Source: Candidatus Bathyarchaeota archaeon (lineage in GTDB: Archaea; Thermoproteota; Bathyarchaeia; TCS64). From it: a DNA stretch of 6,333 nucleotides. The translations under genes were made by a program, and so were the position numbers. The stretch is from positions 1 to 6,333 of the forward strand of contig JAOZIG010000071.1 in assembly GCA_026014515.1 (NCBI GenBank), given 5' to 3'. Shown here piece by piece: positions 1 through 4,788 of this stretch. The notes below the pieces were generated by a model that saw nothing but the letters and a program-made list of their open reading frames with translations, did not search any database and was not told the DNA's origin. Position 1 is the stretch's first letter. Each line of letters begins with the position of its first letter.

Positions 1-129
1 ACAGATTTGCTCTTCAGACATGGTGTACACCTTGTTGATGCCTTCTTCAGTCAAACAGAAATAAGCCTCATCATAAACGAGGAAGATGCCTCAACGGCTT
101 TTGAGGTCCTACGGAGCCAAAACCGTTAG
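1..129 (+). CDS. C-terminal end of an ACT-domain protein, probably aspartate kinase (partial, 5' end outside window)
   Basis: Frame 1 is open from the first base to a TAG stop at 127-129 and encodes 42 residues. The fragment has the beta-alpha-beta pattern of a terminal ACT repeat: a helix end with 'HGVHLVDAFFSQTEISLIIN', then 'EEDASTAFEVLRS'. In aspartate kinases the last ACT repeat has the same order: a helix, a loop carrying S-x-T/S-E, a strand of the type ISLLI/ISFVV, then an acidic D/E-D-x-x-x-A-x-x-x-L helix. If so, the enzyme phosphorylates aspartate to aspartyl phosphate, the first step to lysine, threonine and methionine, and the ACT domain gives feedback control. The kinase domain is not visible, so another ACT-domain protein is possible. 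The final four bases overlap the stop end of the convergent esterase gene. Confidence 0.55.
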   Translation, partial: TDLLFRHGVHLVDAFFSQTEISLIINEEDASTAFEVLRSQNR

Positions 130-854
130 CCTTGTTTGGGGAATAGGAATTTCAGCCCATCATAGATGCTTGTAAATGGTACATGCCCCTCATCTGGCAG
201 GTATTTTAGCTCCCATTTGAGCCCATCTGGTGCGTGTTCCATCAAATAGTCCGTGAAGGCTGGAATGGTTTCTACTACCTGCTTGAAATCGTCTTTCCCG
301 TAGATCATGTAGAGTCTATTATCGTAGCGGTGCTCATTGAAGCTCTTCTCCGCGAGGCTGTGGATTAGTTCCTCACACCATCCGATCATGGGGCTTGATG
401 AGATGACTCCACTGAATAGCTCGGGCTTGTTTAGCATGGCGTATAATACGAATAATCCGGCGTTGCTTCCACCGTAGATGTGGTTGCTTCCAGTTGTTCT
501 GTATTCTTTGTTGATTGTGGGTTGGAGTTCCTCTGTTATGAACTCTAGGAACCGGTCTGCTCCGCCTGCTTCAGGGCGGTCCTCTAGCTTGACTGGTATC
601 ATGTCCCTGTTTCTGATGGTGTTCTTTATGCCCACAACGATCATCTCTGGCACCATCTCCCAGACTCTCATAAAGTGGAACGAGAACAAGTTCTTCTCAT
701 AAAACGGAGTATATTCTGCGTCAAGTATGTAGAGAACCGGGTACTTTTTCTCTGAGCCAATATAGCTCTCTGGGAGCGAGATGATGCATTCACGGCGTTC
801 ATCCAGTACCTTGCTGTCTATTGTGAATGATTCACCGATCTTAACCGAAACCAT
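126..854 (-). CDS. Esterase-D/Fes-type alpha/beta hydrolase (putative esterase family)
   Basis: A 242-residue protein of the putative esterase family (esterase D, enterochelin esterase and antigen 85 relatives), which hydrolyses ester or thioester bonds. The N-terminal part has the family's strand 'YPVLYILDAEYTPFY' (about residues 38-52), and 'MIVVGIKNTIRNRD' (71-84) follows. The nucleophile elbow is 'YGGSNAGLFVLYAM' (127-140), with Ser130 as likely nucleophile. It is followed by the typical 'LFSGVISSSP' strand (146-155). The acid is probably Asp188 or Asp189 in 'YGKDD', and the base His224 in 'DEGHVP'. Length fits a single catalytic domain. There is no signal peptide, so it should be cytoplasmic. 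The residue at nucleophile +2 is Ala rather than the commoner Gly. Start: ATG at 852-854 has no Shine-Dalgarno but a TATA-like element about 27 bp upstream. The substrate cannot be read from sequence, and no neighbour makes or uses a siderophore. Confidence 0.88.
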   Translation of the reverse strand: MVSVKIGESFTIDSKVLDERRECIISLPESYIGSEKKYPVLYILDAEYTPFYEKNLFSFHFMRVWEMVPEMIVVGIKNTIRNRDMIPVKLEDRPEAGGADRFLEFITEELQPTINKEYRTTGSNHIYGGSNAGLFVLYAMLNKPELFSGVISSSPMIGWCEELIHSLAEKSFNEHRYDNRLYMIYGKDDFKQVVETIPAFTDYLMEHAPDGLKWELKYLPDEGHVPFTSIYDGLKFLFPKQG

Positions 855-876
855 ACAGAGTATGGGGTAGGTCTCT

Positions 877-884
877 GTTTAATT
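877..884 (-). promoter_or_regulatory. TATA-like box of the esterase gene
   Basis: On the minus strand the sequence reads AATTAAAC, centred about 27 bp before the A of the esterase ATG. At the usual archaeal TATA-to-start distance, transcription would begin at or within a few bases of the start codon, giving a leaderless mRNA. This agrees with the lack of a Shine-Dalgarno sequence before the ATG. Confidence 0.4.
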
Positions 885-972
885 GTTATTCTTCATCGAG
901 AGCCGATTTCCTCATCGACCAGTTGAACAAGACTACGATTTCAGAAGAAAAAATTCGTTTCCTAATGCGAAT

Positions 973-981
973 AGATATATG
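973..981 (+). promoter_or_regulatory. Possible distal TATA box of the MFS transporter gene
   Basis: The stretch AGATATATG in the 230-bp divergent gap is a plausible archaeal TATA box. A start about 25 bp downstream would give a leader of roughly 80 nt that includes the Shine-Dalgarno at 1071-1075. A small inverted repeat, ATTCG (954-958) with CGAAT (968-972), lies directly upstream and could be a regulator site, but it is short. A second AT-rich element nearer the gene (1043-1058) competes for this role. Confidence 0.3.
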
Positions 982-1042
982 ATAATGCCGACAAGAATTG
1001 GAGAATGAATAACGGAAGGCCTAATGATACAATGGAACTAAA

Positions 1043-1058
1043 TTTACTATTAATAAAT
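1043..1058 (+). promoter_or_regulatory. Proximal AT-rich promoter candidate of the MFS gene
   Basis: TTTACTATTAATAAAT lies about 27-42 bp before the TTG start. If its 3' part (TTAATAAAT, 1050-1058) is the TATA box, transcription would start near 1080-1085 and exclude the Shine-Dalgarno at 1071. Both models cannot be the main one at once; the sequence does not decide between this element and the distal one. Confidence 0.35.
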
Positions 1059-1070
1059 CATCAAAAAATT

Positions 1071-1075
1071 AGGAG
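1071..1075 (+). promoter_or_regulatory. Shine-Dalgarno AGGAG before the TTG start of the MFS gene
   Basis: AGGAG ends 9 nt before the TTG at 1085. An in-frame TAG at 1070-1072 excludes any earlier start in this frame, and the next ATG codons fall inside the first membrane helix. The TTG is therefore the best start. This is the strongest Shine-Dalgarno match in the window. Confidence 0.6.
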
Positions 1076-1084
1076 CTTTTCAAT

Positions 1085-2359
1085 TTGAGTGAAAGCTGGG
1101 AGAAAAAACTACCCTTCTATTATGGCTGGGTAATCTTTGCTATCACTTTTCTAATCTACATGTTCATGTATGGACTAAGATACAGCGTAGGCATATTCTT
1201 CGAGCCCATCAGAAACGATTTCGGTTGGACCAACGCCATGACCGCAAGCGGCGTAACCATATTCTTCTGGGTCTACGCATTCACCGCACCACTAGTAGGA
1301 CAACTAGCACGCAAGATAGGCGTAAGAAAAACAGTGCTCATGGGCGGATTACTGCTTGGAGGCGGTGGTGTCATGGTATCTCGTATCACGGCCCTCTGGC
1401 AGCTCTACATTGCTTGGGGCGTAATAGCTGCAACAGGTAGCGCAGCGCTATACGTTGTACCAACGATGGTGTTGAGCAAGTTCTTCCACAAGAAACGAGG
1501 CAGCACAGTAGGCTGGAGCAGCGTAGGTGTCTCCGCTGGACAGGCGTTGATTATTCCATGGATAGCCAGCGTTATCCCGGTTTGGGGTTGGCGTCCAAGT
1601 ATGCTGTTCCTAGGTGTCATGGTTATCTGTACGACAAGTGTTCTTGGGTATGTTTTCTTGAGGGAAGACCCTGAGGAGCTTGGAATGTATCCTGATGGCG
1701 CTGATTCTCCTCCTGAGACTACTGTGGATCGTCCTGTGAATGATGACTGGGATATGAAGTCTGCTGTAGGTAGCTGGAGTTTCAGGTTAGTGGCGATTAG
1801 TTACTTCTTCTGTCTCGGTGGCGTAATCAGCATCATGACGTTTGTTGTGCCTCACATGATCAATATCGGCATCCCCTCTGTACAGGCTAGCAGAGCGTTC
1901 GGCATCATAGGCATGATGAGCGCCGTGGGAAGCATCTTGTTCGGGTTATTCTCGGATCGGTTTGGTCGTAAATGGACCATTGTTGCTACCACTGGTTTGC
2001 TTGCTATTGCCTTCGGGGTTGCAACTGTTATCCCTGCGAACATTACCTTCCTCTACGCTTGGACAGTGCTCTATGGTTTGAGTTATGGTGGAGCCCCAGA
2101 GCAGTACGCTGCCATCATCACTGACTATTTTGGACGCCATGATAGCACCACCTTGTTTGGTTTTATCACATTAGCGGGTGGTCTTGGTGGTGGCTTGTTC
2201 CCGTTGATAGGTGGCTGGCTTGTTGACCAGACTGGCAACTATTACGCTACTTTGCTGTTCTTGGCTGTGGGAATGGGTCTAGGGTCCGTAACCGCGTTTA
2301 TATCCAAAGACCCTAACAAGAATAACCAGAAAAACGAAGTAGCCGTAATACACGACTAG
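1085..2359 (+). CDS. MFS transporter, oxalate/formate antiporter / monocarboxylate type
   Basis: A 424-residue, 12-helix major facilitator protein in the cytoplasmic membrane. The N-terminus 'YYGWVIFAITFLIYMFMYG' (12-30) starts helix 1 in the form typical of oxalate/formate-antiporter and monocarboxylate-transporter relatives. The helix 2-3 loop 'GQLARKIGVRKTV' (72-84) is a degenerate MFS motif A. After helix 6 the family hallmark 'REDPEELGMYPDG' (193-205) opens the hydrophilic central loop (about 193-228). The second copy of motif A is 'GLFSDRFGRKW' (287-297) between helices 8 and 9, followed by glycine-rich helix 11 'LAGGLGGGLFPLIGGW' (363-378). The C-terminal tail is short and charged. The family moves small organic anions by exchange or proton symport; the substrate here cannot be assigned. 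TTG start with AGGAG 9 nt upstream. It stands alone: divergent from the esterase, with a decayed region downstream. Confidence 0.9.
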   Translation: MSESWEKKLPFYYGWVIFAITFLIYMFMYGLRYSVGIFFEPIRNDFGWTNAMTASGVTIFFWVYAFTAPLVGQLARKIGVRKTVLMGGLLLGGGGVMVSRITALWQLYIAWGVIAATGSAALYVVPTMVLSKFFHKKRGSTVGWSSVGVSAGQALIIPWIASVIPVWGWRPSMLFLGVMVICTTSVLGYVFLREDPEELGMYPDGADSPPETTVDRPVNDDWDMKSAVGSWSFRLVAISYFFCLGGVISIMTFVVPHMINIGIPSVQASRAFGIIGMMSAVGSILFGLFSDRFGRKWTIVATTGLLAIAFGVATVIPANITFLYAWTVLYGLSYGGAPEQYAAIITDYFGRHDSTTLFGFITLAGGLGGGLFPLIGGWLVDQTGNYYATLLFLAVGMGLGSVTAFISKDPNKNNQKNEVAVIHD

Positions 2360-2490
2360 CTACTCTAACGCCCTAAACATTTTCTCTAGCTTATCAGGGT
2401 CAACCTTGAGCCCACCGCGACCTCCCTTACCTTATTGTAAGGTATCTCAGGTGCCTCGGTGAACTACAGGGACGCATCAAGCGTATAATA
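2360..2490 (-). pseudogene. Possible remnant of a decayed gene (C-terminal fragments in two frames)
   Basis: No intact gene covers this stretch, but the minus strand reads like broken protein. One frame gives 'YYTLDASL' then a TAG (2464-2466), then 'FTEAPEIPYNKVREVA'. A second frame, open from 2431 down to a TAG at 2360-2362, gives 'GGLKVDPDKLEKMFRALE', which has the amphipathic, charged look of a real C-terminus. Joining them needs one stop suppressed and one frameshift near 2425-2435, where a 17-bp inverted repeat lies. The terminal TAG abuts the MFS stop codon, as the convergent ends elsewhere in the window do. I do not recognise the parent family. The fragments could also be chance; only a homology search would settle it. 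Confidence 0.3.
2428..2444. repeat. Perfect 7-bp inverted repeat with 3-nt loop
   Basis: TACCTTA-TTG-TAAGGTA is a perfect palindrome with a 3-nt spacer in the non-coding stretch after the MFS gene. It could form a small hairpin or be a dimeric protein-binding site. It has no T-run on either side, so it does not look like a terminator. It sits exactly where the two remnant reading frames on the minus strand would have to be joined. Confidence 0.4.
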
Positions 2491-2494
2491 TCAA

Positions 2495-2683
2495 TTAGCC
2501 GTGCCTACAAGAAGCGCATCCAACGCCACATGCACCACTACAGCTGCTCCCTGAGACCATCTCATTCTTATCAAATAGTGCTGTCCAACAGTCTCCGCAT
2601 ATCCATTTCTTACCTTGGTCCTTGACGGTAGCTTCTCTTAAGCTGATATCTCCAGTGTTTCCACAGTGTTCACAAGTTTGCAT
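2495..2683 (-). CDS. Small eight-cysteine zinc-ribbon protein, function unknown
   Basis: A 62-residue protein from the ATG at 2681-2683. The N-terminal part is a zinc ribbon: C4-x2-C7 in 'MQTCEHCGNTG' and C29-x2-C32 in 'WICGDCW', 21 residues apart. The C-terminus 'SSCSGACGVGCASCRHG' adds C48, C52, C56 and C59 in the order C-x3-C-x3-C-x2-C, enough for a second metal site or an iron-sulfur cluster. The reading frame could start 11 codons earlier, at 2716. I prefer the later ATG because the extension is hydrophobic and unlike the rest, and because a TATA-like element at 2705-2712 lies at leaderless distance from 2683 and overlaps the upstream ATG region. It is divergent from the EamA transporter. 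No function can be named; a ribbon of this kind may bind nucleic acid, protein or metal. Confidence 0.62.
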   Translation of the reverse strand: MQTCEHCGNTGDISLREATVKDQGKKWICGDCWTALFDKNEMVSGSSCSGACGVGCASCRHG

Positions 2684-2704
2684 AAAATGTCCTGTGAACA
2701 GCAA

Positions 2705-2713
2705 CCTAAATAC
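2705..2713. promoter_or_regulatory. TATA-like element between the zinc-ribbon and EamA genes
   Basis: On the minus strand the element reads TATTTAGG, about 25 bp before the ATG of the zinc-ribbon gene, so that mRNA would be leaderless. On the plus strand the same bases read CCTAAATAC, which could act for the EamA gene and give a start near 2735 and a leader of about 20 nt. The match to the archaeal consensus is moderate in both directions. Confidence 0.35.
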
Positions 2714-2755
2714 CATCCCAAAATGGGAGACCTTTTCCCCTAATATCTACATAAA

Positions 2756-3613
2756 ATGTCTATGTACGCCGAGCTGGTAGCCCTCATCGCTTCAATCACT
2801 ACAGCGTTGAGCAGCGTCATGGCTACCAGAGGCATGCGAGATAGCAACCCTGACACCGCAAACCTTGTGCTCACAGGCATACAGACCATTGTATTAACTG
2901 GGTTATTGGTTATGGATGTGCCTGCTTTGAATTATCTGGCGTTACTCTGGTATGCCTTGGCTGGGGTGTGTGGCAGTTTCTTCGCAAGACTCCTGACCAT
3001 GATGAGTTACAAGCGTATCGGTGTCTCGGCTGGAAGCGCCCTCATCGGGACAAGTCCCGTGGTAACAACGATTCTAGCGGTATTGTTTCTCGGAGAGCCA
3101 TTGTTGTTGGCTGTGGTCTTGGGGGCGTTATGTGTTGTTGCTGGTATCGCGTGTATTAACCTCAAGGATGGGAGACTCAGTCTCGACTGGAACCTAGTGT
3201 ATCTCCCATTAGGCGCTTCATTTCTCTACGCTTTATCAAATATAATCAGGAAGATGGGTACCAATCTTCAGCCTCATGCTGTTCTGGGTGCTCAGGTAAG
3301 CACTCTCGCTGGGCTGGTGGCTTGTGGCGTGTATCTTGCTTTGAAAGGTGGGTTCCGTAACTTGGAGGTTAATCGTGGTAACGTGGGGTGGCTTGCCGGC
3401 GCTGGGGCTGTGAATGCTGTGGCGTGGATCACTGTTACCATGGCGATTAATTTAGGCAGGGTCTCGGTTGCGTCATCAATTATCTACAGTTATCCATTGT
3501 TTAGCCTGCTCTTGTCTCGGTTATTGCTGAGAGACGAGCCCTACAACAGGTACATGGTTGTTGGTAGTATTCTGATTGTGGTTGGGGTTGCAGTTGTCTC
3601 CTTGTTTGGCTGA
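2756..3613 (+). CDS. EamA/DMT-superfamily transporter
   Basis: A 285-residue membrane protein made of two EamA repeats of five helices each (about residues 5-136 and 148-283), the usual length and layout of drug/metabolite transporter superfamily exporters. Each repeat ends with the family pattern of a helix followed by an acidic turn. The first is 'ALIGTSPVVTTILAVLFLGE' (95-114) and the second 'SSIIYSYPLFSLLLSRLL' (240-257) with 'RDEP' (259-262). A short basic and acidic loop 'NLKDGRLSLDWN' (135-146) joins the repeats. Relatives export amino acids, nucleosides, sugars or polyamines; the substrate is not readable here. Two possible ATG starts lie two codons apart (2756 and 2762); neither has a Shine-Dalgarno. 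The gene ends 32 bp before the cytochrome gene, so read-through is possible, though that gene has its own promoter-like element. Confidence 0.87.
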   Translation: MSMYAELVALIASITTALSSVMATRGMRDSNPDTANLVLTGIQTIVLTGLLVMDVPALNYLALLWYALAGVCGSFFARLLTMMSYKRIGVSAGSALIGTSPVVTTILAVLFLGEPLLLAVVLGALCVVAGIACINLKDGRLSLDWNLVYLPLGASFLYALSNIIRKMGTNLQPHAVLGAQVSTLAGLVACGVYLALKGGFRNLEVNRGNVGWLAGAGAVNAVAWITVTMAINLGRVSVASSIIYSYPLFSLLLSRLLLRDEPYNRYMVVGSILIVVGVAVVSLFG

Positions 3614-3616
3614 TTC

Positions 3617-3623
3617 TTTTTAG
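3617..3623 (+). promoter_or_regulatory. T-rich element: TATA-like box of the cytochrome gene and possible terminator of the EamA gene
   Basis: TTTTTAG lies just after the EamA stop codon and about 26 bp before the GTG start at 3646, the distance of a leaderless archaeal promoter. The same T-run could end transcription of the EamA gene, since archaeal terminators are often simple T-runs. Either role, or both, is possible. Confidence 0.35.
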
Positions 3624-3645
3624 CCCTCCGTTCCAGAGTCAATAT

Positions 3646-4128
3646 GTGAATCCTAGAAGCCCACGTCTCTTGATGCTCGTTGGGGTATCACTGGTGTTTC
3701 TAGGGTTGATCCTCTATCGACCAATCCAGTTTAACATGGCTTGGTCTATGGATGTGAAGGATTGGCTTCACTGGGCAGGTATCAGCGCCGCTGGGGTCTT
3801 ATCTGTGACATCTGTTCTTGCGGTTAAACGGTTCAGGGGTAGCCTATCTGGTTCTTGGTTGAACCTTCACTGTGTTGGTAGCGTTGTTTCGGCTGCTCTT
3901 GCACTGGTTCATAGCAGGACAAAGGCTGCGGTCATTCTTCCTGTTCATTATCATAGTTATTTGACGCTGGCTTTGCTTGTTTTGCTGGCTTTTTCAGGTG
4001 CATTGATCCGCTTATACCCGGGTAACAGGTGGGTGAGGCGGTATTGGCGCGTCTATCATCTTCCATTTTCCATCGCCTTCTATGTGACGCTTCTCTACCA
4101 TGTGGTGGTGAAGCTGGGGGTAATCTAA
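3646..4128 (+). CDS. Membrane b-type cytochrome, ferric-reductase/MsrQ (YedZ)-like
   Basis: A 160-residue protein of five membrane helices (about 8-25, 41-60, 72-90, 103-121, 137-155). Helix 3 carries His75 and His89, helix 5 His138 and His152. Both pairs are exactly 14 residues apart, one near each side of the membrane. This is the haem-binding pattern of the ferric reductase/NADPH oxidase transmembrane superfamily, which includes MsrQ/YedZ, so two b haems stacked across the membrane are likely. His101, His103 and His42 are further candidates near the surface. There is no flavin or NAD domain, so electrons probably come from the quinone pool or another carrier, as inferred for MsrQ. The GTG start at 3646 has no Shine-Dalgarno. 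The TAA stop is followed directly by the ATG of the molybdopterin-binding protein, its likely electron acceptor. Confidence 0.72.
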   Translation: MNPRSPRLLMLVGVSLVFLGLILYRPIQFNMAWSMDVKDWLHWAGISAAGVLSVTSVLAVKRFRGSLSGSWLNLHCVGSVVSAALALVHSRTKAAVILPVHYHSYLTLALLVLLAFSGALIRLYPGNRWVRRYWRVYHLPFSIAFYVTLLYHVVVKLGVI

Positions 4129-4788
4129 ATGAAACGATTACTCCTAGCACTGGTAGTCATACTACTCTGGATACCAAACGTTTCTGCACAGGAAGAGGAG
4201 CCGGTCCTCAGAATCTATGGAGCAATAGAAAACCCCATCAACATCACCTACAGTGAGTTCCAGCAACTACCCATGGTAAGCGTAAACGCTAGTACAATTT
4301 GTGTGGGGTCTCCGCCTGAGACCCCGGGATTGAACAGCTACGTGGTTTATACCTATAACTGGACTGGGGTAAGACTAAGCGATATATTGGCGCTTGTCGA
4401 GCCCACTGAGGATGCTGTGGATATCAAGTTTGGTGACGTGACCCTCTATAGCAGTAGCATTCCCATCGCTGAGATAAACCGGGATGATATGATCTTGGCT
4501 ATCTATGCTGATGGAGAGGTGTTGACCCGTGAACAAGGGTATCCCTTCAGAGTCGTGTTACCATGTTACTGGGGGTACAAGTGGGTGAAATACGTGAGCT
4601 ATATCGAGATCACTGATTTTGACCATGAGGGATACTGGGAGAGTCACGGCTATCCCGATGATGGTAGGATACCTGAGTGTGTTCCAGTGGCTGAGAACCC
4701 AGTGGTCTTTACCAACGTGAGTCTTGTATTGATTGGGGTTGGGTTGGCGTTGATGGTGGTTTCTTTGTATCAAGCCTCTAGGCGTTGA
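4129..4788 (+). CDS. Exported, membrane-anchored molybdopterin-binding oxidoreductase (sulfite oxidase/YedY fold)
   Basis: A 219-residue protein. Residues 1-20 form a signal peptide with a K-R start, a leucine-rich core and an 'NVSA' end before 'QEEE'. The oxidoreductase molybdopterin-binding domain spans about 25-165. 'STICVG' (55-60) gives Cys58, the likely molybdenum ligand. 'YNWTGVRLSDILALVEPTED' (76-95) matches the W-x-G-x-x-L-x-x-x-L core. 'GYPFRVVLPCYWGYKWVKYV' (137-156) matches the family's G-x-P-x-R-x-x-x-P-x-x-x-G-x-K block. One hydrophobic helix (about 193-214) followed by 'QASRR' anchors it with the domain outside. Four N-x-S/T sequons (Asn38, 53, 77, 196) suit an exported archaeal protein. 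By family it transfers electrons between substrate and molybdenum; bacterial MsrP reduces methionine sulfoxide. It abuts the cytochrome gene with no gap. The substrate is not known. Confidence 0.8.
   Translation: MKRLLLALVVILLWIPNVSAQEEEPVLRIYGAIENPINITYSEFQQLPMVSVNASTICVGSPPETPGLNSYVVYTYNWTGVRLSDILALVEPTEDAVDIKFGDVTLYSSSIPIAEINRDDMILAIYADGEVLTREQGYPFRVVLPCYWGYKWVKYVSYIEITDFDHEGYWESHGYPDDGRIPECVPVAENPVVFTNVSLVLIGVGLALMVVSLYQASRR

Noticed and set aside
478..702. 74-residue open frame on the plus strand
   Set aside because: Antisense to the catalytic core of the esterase; its hydrophobic look comes from the complement of charged codons and it has no promoter or Shine-Dalgarno.
979..1008. Nine-codon open frame upstream of the MFS gene as a regulatory leader peptide
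   Set aside because: Too short, without a ribosome binding site or any run of regulatory codons; expected by chance.
2684..2716. N-terminal extension of the zinc-ribbon protein to the ATG at 2714-2716
   Set aside because: The extra 11 residues (MVFRLLFTGHF) are unlike the rest, and the likely TATA box overlaps that region, so the mRNA would not contain the earlier ATG.
2720..2740. GGGA...TCCC near-repeat before the EamA gene as a hairpin
   Set aside because: Only four paired bases with a seven-base loop; not above chance.
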